A DNA stretch of 50,691 bases from Acidimicrobiales bacterium (GTDB lineage: Bacteria; Actinomycetota; Acidimicrobiia; Acidimicrobiales; SHLQ01). A program made the translations under genes and the position numbers. The stretch is from NCBI GenBank assembly GCA_020629375.1, contig JAHDDK010000025.1:1-50691 (forward strand), given 5' to 3'. The notes under the pieces were generated by a model. It searched no databases and was not told where the DNA came from. It was given only the letters and a program-made list of their open reading frames with translations. Shown one piece after another: positions 9,101 through 18,087 of this stretch; position 1 is the first letter of the stretch; the number at the start of each line of letters is the position of its first letter.

Positions 9101-12100
9101 GCTGTTGTCGTTGGGTGGACGAGACGAGCTCGACATCGACGTCCGAGGCGGCACCTTCAACTACCTGCTCATTGGATCGGAAGATTTCGAAGTTGATCTT
9201 GCCGCTGGCGGCCATACCGCGTCGGAGATCCTCGTCGATGCCAACAGCAGGCTCGACGGCACGCTGTCGCTCGGTGACCTAGGCAACCGCATCCTCGTCG
9301 GCGGAGACGTCGATCTCCGCGGCCGACTCGGCGCCGGCGACGACTTCTTCGCAGGCAACGGCAGCGGACGCGTCGACCTCGACTTTGCGGGAGGCGACGA
9401 CACCTTGTTGACGGGCAACCCCGTCGTCGACGCCAACGGCAACATTGTGCTCGACGCCAACGGGTTCCCCGTGTTCGACGGTCCTGGGGGCATCTACGAC
9501 CTCTCGGGGACGACCTTCGGCGAAGGCGATGACACGTTGATCGTCGCGCCCGGGTCCGAGGTGACGTCAACCGATCAACGCATTCACCTCGGCAACGGCG
9601 ATAACACCTTCGCCGTTCTGCAGGACGCCAAGTTCTGGGGCGACGTGATCGCCGGGTCAGGCCAAGACATGGCCTATCTGTTCGGCGAGTTCAACGACTT
9701 CACCTACGACTCCGGCAAGTCCCTGTTCGGGACCGATTCGGTCGTCGTCGGCGCCTCGGCCAGAGGCGAGCTCGGCGTTATCGACCAACACGGCTCCTAC
9801 TACGAAGTCTGGCGAAACCGGCTCAACGACAACGACGCCGTCGTCTTCGTCGGACCCGATTGGGAGATCGACGAGGGCCCCGACGGCCGGATGACCCTCA
9901 TCCAACGCGATGCCGATGGCAACGTCATTACCGAAACCGTGCTCGAAGGCGAAATCGAACGCGTCATCGTCGATGGCGAGACCGTCCGAAACATCCCGCC
10001 CGAGCTTCGAACACGTGGAAACCTGCTCGGCTACATCGGCAGCGCCATCAGCATGATCGGCATGGGTGTCGCCATCGTCGTGTCCGGAGGCGCAGCGACA
10101 CCGTTTCTCGTAGCCGGAGGAACCTTCCAGCTCGGCCACATGATCGTCAACAACGCCGCTCCCGAGCAGTGGATCCCTGCAGCATTTGCGTTGATCGGAT
10201 CGGCCGTGGGCGGCGTGAACGGCAAGGCGATGGAGTTCTTTGCCGGGACGATCACGGCCATCGAGAACGAGGACCCCGTCCTCTTCCTTCGCAGCGCCGC
10301 GGCGGCACTCACCACCGACGAGACCGGCAAGACCGGCGATATCGGCGCCCTCCTGATCGACAACCTCGATGAGATCGCCGACATCGTCTCCGCCGACTCC
10401 GCCGGAGACATCATCGAAGGCATCCTCCGAGTTGGGGCAAACGTCGGAGCGAATCTCGGCGGAGGCATCATCGGAGAAGAGCAGACCCGCGCGATCAACC
10501 TCTTCGCTGACGGCATTGCCTTGGCGACCGACTTCAACGCGAGCAACAAGAGCATCTTCGATCTGACGCAGCTCATCATCGGCGCCGGGTACACCCTTTC
10601 TCGTTCGCTCGATGGGACTCGCCCATCGGGGGTGTCGGCTGACAACGACCCCCAGAACAAACTCGCCGATACCAACCCGCAGCTGCCGGCTGGGTATACG
10701 TTCCAGAGCCCGCGCTCCTTCGCACTTGATCTCGTCCTCGAATCGGTCGACCTCCTCGACGACCTGTTCGACCATGACGAGAACGCCGACTGGTCCCGTG
10801 TCCTGTCCGACACGCTCGACAACCTGGCCAACATCGCAGAGACGACTCACATCGGCGAGTACACGACCGGCGACGTGTACCTCCAAGATGTCGACGATCG
10901 GGTCACTCACAAGCAGAAGCTCGACACGGTCGACGGGGTCGCCAACGACCTGCCCACACAGATCAGGGCGGTTTCCGACGCGGTCACCCTCCTGGGTGCC
11001 ACCTTCAACATCGAAGACATCGCTCGCAATGTCGCCGTCAAGACCGAATTCAACAGAGCCGCCAACACCCTCTCTGGGATCCTCGAAAAGAGAGAACAAG
11101 GGAACATCGCTGTTGGTCGATCGCAGCTCACTGGGCAGCTTGTGTTCTTGCAACGGACCGAGGTCAAAGACCTCGAGGGCAAGCTCATCCCGGTCACACG
11201 CGCCTACAACCTCGACGGCACGCTCATCGGCGAGGACTACGACGACGAGCCCTCCCCCGTTGCGGGCGTGAAGTTGCCCAACTTCGGGGGCCGCGAGGCG
11301 GCACTCACCGACGATGGCCGGCTCGTCGCTCTCGACGACGACGGCAACATCGTCCAGACCTTCGAACCCGTCTCGTGGGGGGAGAACAACAGCATCGTTT
11401 CGTGGATGCCCGTCGACAACAACCCCGACGATGTCGTCGTCCGGCGGCTCGGACCCGACGGCACGGCTCTGCTCCCAACGATCGTGCCGGGCACCGACAT
11501 CGACCTCGCCGACTACGTCCGCGACACGAATCCGATTCCCATCGAAACGCTCGATGTCGGCGACGTGCGAACGTTCGACGGCATCGACGTTTCGAGAACG
11601 TCGTCGTTCACCGTCGGCGATGCCGACGTGACCGTTCTCTCCAACCCAACCGTCCCCCCGGACACGCAGGTGCCGTCCACAATCGAGACGAGGACCGGTG
11701 TCCCCATCGGCGGCGTCGACGCCAACTCCCCGACACACGAGTACGTGGTCCACGTCGACGGCGAATTACCGCCGCCGACGTTGGCGGTGCGCGAAGGCAA
11801 GCCCGTCCTGATCGAGTTCGGCGTCAACGACGCAGATCAGGCCGTGATGACCATCAGCGAACAGAACACCGTCGTCAACGGTACGGAGCGCCTTTCGGCC
11901 GAACAGACCGTGGCGTACATCGAAGCATCGGTCGATCGGCTCATCGCCATCGACTCCACGGGAGGACTCACCCGCGATCAGCTACTCGTGATCGAGGCCC
12001 AGCGGATCAGCAATGTCCAGGTTTCGCAGAAGACCAGTCTCGAATGGGTCGTGGGAGGCGTCGTCCCGTACCAGCTGGTGTCGCTGCCCGACGGTGTCGA

Positions 12101-13961
12101 TCGCTTGCCGATCGACGCGCTCCGCGGAAACGATCAGAGCGGTCTCGGGTACATCGGTGGATTCGGCGGCAACTATGTGATCAACGACGACGGCGCCAAC
12201 GTCATCGTGTCGTCACTCGACCCCGAGGTGACCGGCCACGACGGGGAGTACCTGAGGGTCTACCAAGGAATCAAGACCAACATCGCCGGCGACTTCGTCG
12301 AGATCGACGAAAGGCTCGCCGGTACCGGGATCAAGGCCGTTCTCTACCTGGATCCATTGAAACCGTCCCTTGGTGATGGGGACGCCATCACGGAGATTGT
12401 GGGCGGTGCCCAGGCGATTGGTTACAACGGTCCAGGCGACAAGGACATCGCAACGACCCCATTCACCGACGAAGTCGCAACAGCGCTCAACTCCAGCCTC
12501 GACGGAGAAGACGTCGCTCCATTTCAGGTCTTGGGCTTCAGTGACGGAAGCCTCCAGACATTGCTCGCGCTCGAAAAGGCTGTCGCCGAAGCGCTCGCAG
12601 ACGGACATTCGCGGGCTGCGGTCCAAGCCGCGGTCGATCGGACCTTCGAATTCATGTTCATCGGTTCACCGATTCCAGGAACGCCCAACAACGCGATCCT
12701 CCCGACGAACACCGTGTTCATCACGCTGGCCGATGACCCGGTTTCGGTGATCCCAACGAACCGGTCTCCAGTCAACCGAGTCGTCGTTCATCCCGAGGAT
12801 CACGGAAACCGTGTCGCCACAAACCCGAACGCGGCCCCCGGCACACCGTTCTTCGGGGGTGACGTCGCACCGCCGCACAGCATCGAGCGGTACGCCGAAA
12901 TCTTGCCCGCCGAGATCTTCGCCGAGGGCGGCGTTGCCGCCGTCAACGAACACTTCGGCCTCACCGGCGACTACGGCGGCACGGTCTACATCCAGGAAGC
13001 CAACCTCGATTCGGGCATCGTCGACACTCGGTGGATCCACGGACCCGACGGCTCGACCGAAGATCGCCCGACCATCGACCCCCGAACGTCCACGCCATCG
13101 GACACGGAGTCGACAACGGCATCCGCAGGTTCCGATCTCATCGACCAGCTCGCCGAGCAAGACGCGAACCAGGGCGTACTCGTTGCCAGCGCTGGAGACA
13201 CCCTTCCTCTACAGGGAGTGGCACCAGGGGGAGACAACGTTGAAGGCGGTCCATCGCTGAAAGATCTTCTTGGTGGCGTTGTCGATCGGGGCAGCCCAGC
13301 GGACGGTTCTCCAGACTCTCCGACGGTCGAGACCTTGGAGCGATCCCCGCAAGACACGCTCATAGAACTGAATCGGCATGACCCGTTCTGGAGTCCTCAG
13401 GTCAACGGCGCTGGAAATGGTGCGGACATCGTGCTGAATAGTTGGCGTCATCCCGTAACAACCCCCGATCAACTCAGTTCGAACGCGTACTACTTCGACG
13501 AGATTGTTGAACTTTCAGACGGCACCGTTCTCCAGGCAGTCAAGGACGGAGGTGAGCTTGGGTGGGTCGTTCATCGTGGCGAGTTCGCTCCATCCACGTT
13601 CTCAGCGATCGAGCATGCCGATGCAACCGTTCACAGCTTTCCTGTCGACTTCGACAACGGTTCACTCGACTTCGGCGGTGGCGATTTCGAGCTTCCTGCC
13701 GACACCGTGTCGGATGAGGTTTCGGACTACGTCATCCGAAACTCCGCTCCCGGCCAGCAGATTCAGAGCTACATGTTTTCCGCCGAGGTCGCTGGGCACT
13801 TTGATAGGCCGCCGCCGGGAGAGGGTGACTTGAGCCATAAGTTGCTGATCGAGGCGACGAGCCAACTATCCGACTTCGAGGTCGAGATCATTCTGAACCA
13901 GTTCGACGGCGAGCCGTACAGCGAAGCGGCGCGATCGGCGATTCAACGGTCGCGTCAGTGA
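6153..13961 (+). CDS. Giant secreted protein with beta-helix-like repeats and C-terminal alpha/beta-hydrolase-like domain
   Basis: A 2602-residue exported protein. The ATG at 6153 puts a Sec signal peptide first (MRQASLAWGIVIVVSVV, cleavage near AAA-DTT); the in-frame TTG at 6129 would only add eight residues. Two Gly/Asp-rich stretches (about 7230-7680 and 8980-9830) have the short-strand periodicity of right-handed beta-helices. A hydrophobic Gly/Ala-rich segment lies at about 10020-10250. Near the C-terminus, GFSDG at 12534-12548 fits a nucleophile elbow (Ser about 2130). A plausible acid (LADDP, Asp about 2194) and histidine (PPHSIERY, His about 2242) follow, in the order expected of alpha/beta hydrolases. 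The last 200 residues are unrecognised. Its end overlaps the convergent carbonic-anhydrase gene by 7 bp. The large-repeat-plus-enzyme layout resembles polymorphic exoproteins, but I see no immunity gene or secretion partner. Overall family not recognised. Confidence 0.8.
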   Translation: MRQASLAWGIVIVVSVVAGTSIAAADTTDTTTSDIVIDQNTDVDGAVIPPGTQCIVTTTDSLGAEDRPCEEIDVTGWTQALTLAPDFASSSVWCVSLDNAGGAMLGSCTPISTSELDALFDANPPTVDCSCGTQEPLAGTTVDLRLTNTPADHATRGDIEMELVITDANGVELARTSNVTDTLTIQVPSGDNQQIRAVVFAGPPADPQVIEREIWMRGTSTLAPVGQPSFDDDGGPAVAADGPTAASAPALPPITDETLTSTDTDQLQQADGASAVQGADVDGEPDLQQPSNSSTATLVPVLDPVVLRNEAETDGLAERLLNDLHSNGLLSDDDLERLRNDGTFMTQLQDALEAGVGEVDVSGIRVIIGNGGPINVDRRGESGLLVLLGDFSGGKVSLGGTDTDVDIVRMWGDSENVNYGIDGGHVGLTVFDGVTESDIRFEVARDGSADVHFHEGSDVDIDLRLNDGGNTLLLEGEFSVTGFGGRGTDDVTVTGSGDLDFDRRDEPPLVKVWRRDDDADFLGNATFEGTEGPPLGISPQELIGLLVQDGYLSRDEAAEMLTDVAFMTELTEQLANGGGLLTFIPSGTRRLQQLLSNSKEWAIETLQRIGGIDEALTERELTAAWLLERDALGMLELLTAFVGKNGGRRLVWAPPLIETYVGPSADRWDYYNGEDDFFEHRDDEGWLYVDFVDEWEFEQFLLYGMAGVAGGSQVRNPNGTLQKITEDPAKEAAYNAWRALRYQDLVQGPDGRLWARVKVDEKSTVIDQDARFNFQWGYDEDDLSAVHETKQLLANFLYKAPPRGSNRVNEGYLLAFDNVDPETLIALGVLSPRIRSHRDYRDDRDFLRDLGYRDLRDYMTDEWRGYYDMPTLATHDHVRDLDDWESIAPRDPGYGYVKDQDRWRHEEVFESWNSLRNHARSHPLLPFEVFLEKLGHDQVLEGSTTFVFGEGELDYNGTHLGDDTVIVGPGVRGTIDFEVGDSTLLSLGGRDELDIDVRGGTFNYLLIGSEDFEVDLAAGGHTASEILVDANSRLDGTLSLGDLGNRILVGGDVDLRGRLGAGDDFFAGNGSGRVDLDFAGGDDTLLTGNPVVDANGNIVLDANGFPVFDGPGGIYDLSGTTFGEGDDTLIVAPGSEVTSTDQRIHLGNGDNTFAVLQDAKFWGDVIAGSGQDMAYLFGEFNDFTYDSGKSLFGTDSVVVGASARGELGVIDQHGSYYEVWRNRLNDNDAVVFVGPDWEIDEGPDGRMTLIQRDADGNVITETVLEGEIERVIVDGETVRNIPPELRTRGNLLGYIGSAISMIGMGVAIVVSGGAATPFLVAGGTFQLGHMIVNNAAPEQWIPAAFALIGSAVGGVNGKAMEFFAGTITAIENEDPVLFLRSAAAALTTDETGKTGDIGALLIDNLDEIADIVSADSAGDIIEGILRVGANVGANLGGGIIGEEQTRAINLFADGIALATDFNASNKSIFDLTQLIIGAGYTLSRSLDGTRPSGVSADNDPQNKLADTNPQLPAGYTFQSPRSFALDLVLESVDLLDDLFDHDENADWSRVLSDTLDNLANIAETTHIGEYTTGDVYLQDVDDRVTHKQKLDTVDGVANDLPTQIRAVSDAVTLLGATFNIEDIARNVAVKTEFNRAANTLSGILEKREQGNIAVGRSQLTGQLVFLQRTEVKDLEGKLIPVTRAYNLDGTLIGEDYDDEPSPVAGVKLPNFGGREAALTDDGRLVALDDDGNIVQTFEPVSWGENNSIVSWMPVDNNPDDVVVRRLGPDGTALLPTIVPGTDIDLADYVRDTNPIPIETLDVGDVRTFDGIDVSRTSSFTVGDADVTVLSNPTVPPDTQVPSTIETRTGVPIGGVDANSPTHEYVVHVDGELPPPTLAVREGKPVLIEFGVNDADQAVMTISEQNTVVNGTERLSAEQTVAYIEASVDRLIAIDSTGGLTRDQLLVIEAQRISNVQVSQKTSLEWVVGGVVPYQLVSLPDGVDRLPIDALRGNDQSGLGYIGGFGGNYVINDDGANVIVSSLDPEVTGHDGEYLRVYQGIKTNIAGDFVEIDERLAGTGIKAVLYLDPLKPSLGDGDAITEIVGGAQAIGYNGPGDKDIATTPFTDEVATALNSSLDGEDVAPFQVLGFSDGSLQTLLALEKAVAEALADGHSRAAVQAAVDRTFEFMFIGSPIPGTPNNAILPTNTVFITLADDPVSVIPTNRSPVNRVVVHPEDHGNRVATNPNAAPGTPFFGGDVAPPHSIERYAEILPAEIFAEGGVAAVNEHFGLTGDYGGTVYIQEANLDSGIVDTRWIHGPDGSTEDRPTIDPRTSTPSDTESTTASAGSDLIDQLAEQDANQGVLVASAGDTLPLQGVAPGGDNVEGGPSLKDLLGGVVDRGSPADGSPDSPTVETLERSPQDTLIELNRHDPFWSPQVNGAGNGADIVLNSWRHPVTTPDQLSSNAYYFDEIVELSDGTVLQAVKDGGELGWVVHRGEFAPSTFSAIEHADATVHSFPVDFDNGSLDFGGGDFELPADTVSDEVSDYVIRNSAPGQQIQSYMFSAEVAGHFDRPPPGEGDLSHKLLIEATSQLSDFEVEIILNQFDGEPYSEAARSAIQRSRQ

Positions 13962-14584
13962 GCTGAATCACCCCACGTGACGGTGCCGGATTCGAGGTTG
14001 TAGACCGCGCCGACGACGGCGAGCCGTCCTTGTTCGACGAGGGAGCGCAATGTCTGGCTCTGGTCAGTGATCATTGCCACGGTGCGCTCGACATGGCGCT
14101 CCACGACCTTCGTCACGAGCTCGGCGTCGCCGCTCCCCGGCGCCGTCTCGCCGCTCACGTCTTCGACCGCCGGAGTGATCTTCGCCAACAACCCAGTCAG
14201 GTGCTCGAGCTCGACTCCGTCGCACGCGCCCTTCACCGCACCGCACGCCGTATGCCCCAGCACCACGATCACCTTCACGCCGGCGACGGCGGCCGCGAAC
14301 TCCAGGCTTCCCAACACGTCGTCGTCGACCACGTTGCCAGCCGTCCGGGCGGCGAAGACCTCGCCGAGGCTCAGATCGAACACGATCTCTGGCGGCACCC
14401 GGCTGTCGATGCATCCGACGAATGCGGCGACCGGAAACTGGCCGCCTGAAGTTGCGGCGACCTCGCCCGCCCAATCGCGATCGAGTTGTTTGCCAGTGAC
14501 AAAACGCTCGTTGCCTGCCCGAAGCCGGGCGAGCGCAGTACGAGGCGTCAACGCCCCTTGATCGATCTTCGTGGGCACGGGCAC
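13955..14584 (-). CDS. Beta-class carbonic anhydrase
   Basis: A 209-residue zinc enzyme interconverting CO2 and bicarbonate in the cytoplasm. The beta-class zinc ligands are clear: C58 in VGCIDSR, with the D60/R62 dyad, then H111 and C114 in LGHTACGAVKG. The length is normal for the family. The GTG at 14584 is preceded by GGAGG at 7-bp spacing. It lies downstream of the GH81 gene on the same strand but is separated by a 60-bp gap with a hairpin, so it may be only partly co-transcribed with the glucan genes. Its 3' end overlaps the convergent secreted giant by 7 bp, leaving no room for a separate terminator. Confidence 0.95.
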   Translation of the reverse strand: MPVPTKIDQGALTPRTALARLRAGNERFVTGKQLDRDWAGEVAATSGGQFPVAAFVGCIDSRVPPEIVFDLSLGEVFAARTAGNVVDDDVLGSLEFAAAVAGVKVIVVLGHTACGAVKGACDGVELEHLTGLLAKITPAVEDVSGETAPGSGDAELVTKVVERHVERTVAMITDQSQTLRSLVEQGRLAVVGAVYNLESGTVTWGDSAH

Positions 14585-14610
14585 TGTCAGGCCTCCGTCG
14601 TGTAAGGAGA

Positions 14611-14652
14611 GGGTCTGACCCCATTATTGCGTCGGATCGAGCGGTCAGACCT
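14611..14652. terminator. Hairpin between the GH81 and carbonic anhydrase genes
   Basis: GGTCTGACC (14612-14620) and GGTCAGACC (14643-14651) are perfect inverted repeats of 9 bp, separated by 22 bp and overlapping the stop of the GH81 gene at 14645. It could end or attenuate the glucan operon transcript before the carbonic anhydrase gene. The large loop and absence of a T-tract lower confidence. Confidence 0.4.
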
Positions 14653-16852
14653 GCGCAGTGAGTTGTTCGCCGGGGGCAAGAATCCGCGTCCATCGGGTCA
14701 CGCCCGTCTCGGTGTCGCGGCACTGCATCTGGACCGGGACCGACGACGGGTTGCTGGCATGAACGACGAAGTCTCCACCGTCGGTCCGCACCAACATCGC
14801 GCCGGGGCTACAACTCGCTGAGCCCACCGGCCGAGCACCCGACCACATCGACTCCCACCACGCGCTGATCGTCGCGGGGGTCGTCGTTTCGGCATCGCCG
14901 CTCGCCCCATCGAGGACATCGAGTCGGCGGGCGATCGCTGCGTCTGAGCGCAAGAGGTTCGGCCAGAGCTCGCCGCAACCACCGTTCGCTGCACACCACT
15001 CCCAGCGTCGCTCGGCGGCGGCGATGTCGTCGGCGTCGCGATAGCGCGAGACGCTCATCGGGCCGAGCGGCAGCAACTTGATCCCGAGCGCCGCCTCATC
15101 AGTTGCTGAGAAGAAGGTGTTGGGGTCTTGCTTGCCGCCCCATGCAATCCCGCCCCACGGACGGCCAGTGGCCTCACCCGTCGGCAACATCTCGACCCGA
15201 GCCGACTCGACCTCGAGACCATGTCGTCCGAGGTACGGCGCGGCGAGGGATGGCCGGTCGGTTACGACGAACCACCGTGCGGCGGCCCACCACGCGAGCG
15301 CAGACTCGCTCGTCGATTCGAGGTTGTTGCCGTCGGCGAAGGGCGCCGTCCCCGACGCCCAGCCGTGGCCCTCGTAGGCGTCCCACGTTCGATGCGTCGG
15401 CAGCCGGTCGTCGACCACACCGAGCGCCGCCGTACCGCCGTAGTCGGCGATCAACGTGTCGACCAACGAACCGTTCGCCGCCGCCCACGCCGGATCCCAC
15501 TCGGCAAGATACGACGCAGCCGCCACCCAGTACGAGTACTGAAGGTGATGGTCGTTCAGATCGGTCCCCGACCCGAACTCGGCAGGCGACACGATCACAG
15601 CCCCCCAATTCGATTCGATGGTGGCTCTCGGCTCGGTTCCGTCGGCCAGCAACTTCCAGTGCTCGGCCGCAAGGTCTGCGGCTGTCTCGAATCGAGCTGA
15701 CTGGCCGTTCGCTCGGGCGAGGTCGGCGAGCATCGCCATCGTCAACGCGTCCTTGCCGCCGAAGTAGCTACCCGTTCGACGAGTCGTTGCGTCGAGGTCA
15801 CGCTGCCACGCATCGGAGTCGAACGACTCGGCTCCACCCAGCCTCCACAGCACCGGTGTGTCGACTCGGGTCTCGACGGCGTCGGCCGATACGACTGTGC
15901 GTCGTCGGTTGCGATCGACCAACTCGCCGACGGGTACACCGTCGACCGGTTGCTGATGATCGAGCAGCAAGAACGGCTGCTTCGCTCCGAAGTCGGCCGA
16001 TCGTTCGACCCGCAACTCTTGGCGAACGGCGCCGTCCTCCACCGTCATCGTTTCGATCGAATCGACGAGCGGGGCCGCCACAATCGCCGTCACGGCATCC
16101 CACCAGGCATCGTCCGCGCCGTCGGGGACGACCCCCACGAGGAGCCGCCCCGACCCGAATCGAGCCGCGGCCGCATCCGCCTCGACGGTGCCTCCGTCGG
16201 TGATCAGAAACCACCGTTGCTCGCCGACCGTGATCTCGACCCGGCCATCGCGGGGCTCCACCACGCCGCCCTCGATCACGAGTTCGACCGCGGTGTCGAG
16301 TTCGACGAACGGTTGGCCTTTCACCACGTCGACGTCGACCGAGCCCGACGAACCGTCGAGGGAGAGCGAGACATGGAAATCGCCAGCACCTTCGACCGAC
16401 GTCTCCAACGGAACCGACGGCCGGATTCGGATGACGGGGCCAGGCGGGCTGATCCAGGTGTCGGCATCGAGGAACTGCGCCGGAGCGTTCGCCAACCCGA
16501 TCGTCCCGTTCGCGTCGATTGACACCGCCAGTGGCCGGGCCCACAGCGGCAAGGACCCGGGGCCGAGCAGCGCGGGAGACCACCACTGATTGGTGGGCAC
16601 GGCCCCCGACCCCGCCCATTGGTGGCGCGCGGGTGGGCGCTCCGACCCGGGGGTCGGATCCAGGACATCGAGCGCTCGTAGGTCGACCCTCGGCTCGTCA
16701 ACCGACCGGCTCATCGGATCCTCTTCGGCGATCGCGACGGGCGGACGCGAGTCCGCCTCGTCGATCGCAGTGGTTCGGCGCACGTACACCTCGAACACGG
16801 TGACGACCGACAGGACGACGATCGCAACCTTGATCGCGCTCCGACGGCTCAC
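14645..16852 (-). CDS. GH81 endo-beta-1,3-glucanase, signal-anchored
   Basis: A 735-residue glycoside hydrolase family 81 protein, which would cleave beta-1,3-glucan outside the membrane. The N-terminus carries one hydrophobic segment (AIKVAIVVLSVVTVFEVYV, 6-24), a signal anchor or uncleaved signal peptide. Family landmarks are in order: TNQWWSPAL (87-95), DLNDHHLQYSYWVAA (431-445) with the acidic/His cluster D434-H436, YGGTAALG (471-478), and GNNLESTSESALAWW (508-522) with E512 and E516. These match the conserved catalytic-region segments of GH81 as I know them. The GTG at 16852 overlaps the upstream HlyD-like gene in a GTGA junction. Because it is coupled to a processive glycosyltransferase, I infer that it trims, edits or releases the polymer made by that enzyme, as endoglucanases do in cellulose synthase operons. 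Confidence 0.9.
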   Translation of the reverse strand: MSRRSAIKVAIVVLSVVTVFEVYVRRTTAIDEADSRPPVAIAEEDPMSRSVDEPRVDLRALDVLDPTPGSERPPARHQWAGSGAVPTNQWWSPALLGPGSLPLWARPLAVSIDANGTIGLANAPAQFLDADTWISPPGPVIRIRPSVPLETSVEGAGDFHVSLSLDGSSGSVDVDVVKGQPFVELDTAVELVIEGGVVEPRDGRVEITVGEQRWFLITDGGTVEADAAAARFGSGRLLVGVVPDGADDAWWDAVTAIVAAPLVDSIETMTVEDGAVRQELRVERSADFGAKQPFLLLDHQQPVDGVPVGELVDRNRRRTVVSADAVETRVDTPVLWRLGGAESFDSDAWQRDLDATTRRTGSYFGGKDALTMAMLADLARANGQSARFETAADLAAEHWKLLADGTEPRATIESNWGAVIVSPAEFGSGTDLNDHHLQYSYWVAAASYLAEWDPAWAAANGSLVDTLIADYGGTAALGVVDDRLPTHRTWDAYEGHGWASGTAPFADGNNLESTSESALAWWAAARWFVVTDRPSLAAPYLGRHGLEVESARVEMLPTGEATGRPWGGIAWGGKQDPNTFFSATDEAALGIKLLPLGPMSVSRYRDADDIAAAERRWEWCAANGGCGELWPNLLRSDAAIARRLDVLDGASGDAETTTPATISAWWESMWSGARPVGSASCSPGAMLVRTDGGDFVVHASNPSSVPVQMQCRDTETGVTRWTRILAPGEQLTAQV

Positions 16853-18087
16853 TGCCCTGCGAAGCCGCCCGTGTCGGAGACGGTGTAGATGATCGGTGGG
16901 GCATCAGGAGCGCTCGTCGTGTCGATGCGAACATCGAAGCGCACGCCGGGCACCAAGTCGATGATCCCGTCGGTGTCGGGCCGCAATCTCACGTTGACAA
17001 GACGAGAATCCGTCGGCTCGTGCTCGGTGCCGAGAAGCGGTACGGCGGAGATGACCTCGGCGGTGATTGGTTCGGCGATCTCGTCGTTCTCGAGCGTTGC
17101 CGACATGCCAACCCGCAGTTTGTCGAGCGAGTCTGGACGAACGGTCACAACGACCATCATCTCGGTCGGGTCGTACACGGTCACGACCGGTGCACCTGGC
17201 CACGTCACTGCGCCCGGGAGCGCGTCGACCGAAACGAAGCGGGCATCGAACGGAACGATGACCTCTCGGATAGGTCTGATGTCATCGATGATCAGCTCGT
17301 CGGTATTGAGCTCGTCGAGGTCTTCGATCACGATTCGCGACTCGTCGAGATCCTGGTAGGCGGCAACGGGGGTGCCCGCCGGCAGGATCTGGCTGCTGCG
17401 GTCGTTGGCCTTGACGTACACCTCGGTGACGATGGCCGGCCGCGTCGTCGACAACGGCACCGGTTGTGCGGTCAGGATGCCATCGTCGAACCGAATGGCG
17501 TTGACGTCGGTCAACCGGACGTCGACCTCCGGAATGATCAACCAACCGAGGAAGGCCAAGAAGGCGGCCATGATGAACCAACTGAACACGCGCGAGGCGA
17601 TCTTCGAACCCGGTCGCGGTTGTGGCGTGAAGGGATGATCGACGTCGTCGACCCACGTCGTCTCCAAACCGACCGACGGCCGTGGACCGAACGTCGCCAG
17701 ATCATCGATCTGCGCGGTGATCCGATTCTCCGACGGGTTATCCGCGGCCCACGGCAGGTTTCCATAGGGGTCACCCGCAGCCGACGGCGAGCTCCGAAAG
17801 GTCGGGACTCCGGTCGAGGTGCTGAACGTCGCGCCGGCTACCGCATGTTGTTGCTGGGTCGACGGTTCGCCCGCCGCACGGGGGCGCCGTTCGAAACGAT
17901 CGATGATCTCGGACACCCCTTCTTCTTCGAGCATCGAGTCGATTGCGAGCGCTTCGCGAAGGGTCGACACACGTGGACGCAACGCGTCGGTCGAGTCGCT
18001 GGACGGGATCGGATCCGTGGATCCGGAATTGCTGGGCATTGCTTCCTCGGAGAGTTGAGGCCGTTTCCGGCGGGGTAGGGGACTCAT
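16849..18087 (-). CDS. HlyD-like membrane fusion/periplasmic adaptor protein of glucan locus
   Basis: The true gene starts at the ATG at 18087, giving 412 residues; the longer open frame upstream is a shadow of the GT2 gene. Residues 1-160 are hydrophilic and probably disordered, 168-186 form one transmembrane helix (FSWFIMAAFLAFLGWLIIP), and about 195-410 form an extracytoplasmic HlyD-type lipoyl/beta-barrel region. The latter includes the familiar FDARFVSVDALPG...WPGAPVVTVYDPTEMMVVV pattern followed by LRVGM. The ATGA overlap with the GT2 stop and the GTGA overlap with GH81 show tight coupling. HlyD-like domains accompany synthase GT2 proteins such as alginate Alg44; a role in guiding the nascent glucan through the envelope is inferred. 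The long coiled-coil hairpin of Gram-negative adaptors is absent, as expected without an outer-membrane channel. Confidence 0.8.
   Translation of the reverse strand: MSPLPRRKRPQLSEEAMPSNSGSTDPIPSSDSTDALRPRVSTLREALAIDSMLEEEGVSEIIDRFERRPRAAGEPSTQQQHAVAGATFSTSTGVPTFRSSPSAAGDPYGNLPWAADNPSENRITAQIDDLATFGPRPSVGLETTWVDDVDHPFTPQPRPGSKIASRVFSWFIMAAFLAFLGWLIIPEVDVRLTDVNAIRFDDGILTAQPVPLSTTRPAIVTEVYVKANDRSSQILPAGTPVAAYQDLDESRIVIEDLDELNTDELIIDDIRPIREVIVPFDARFVSVDALPGAVTWPGAPVVTVYDPTEMMVVVTVRPDSLDKLRVGMSATLENDEIAEPITAEVISAVPLLGTEHEPTDSRLVNVRLRPDTDGIIDLVPGVRFDVRIDTTSAPDAPPIIYTVSDTGGFAGQ

Noticed and set aside
9657..11753. 698-codon open frame on the - strand opposite the secreted giant
   Set aside because: Asp/Val/Gly-rich antisense shadow without domain motifs; the + strand frame is continuous with a signal peptide.
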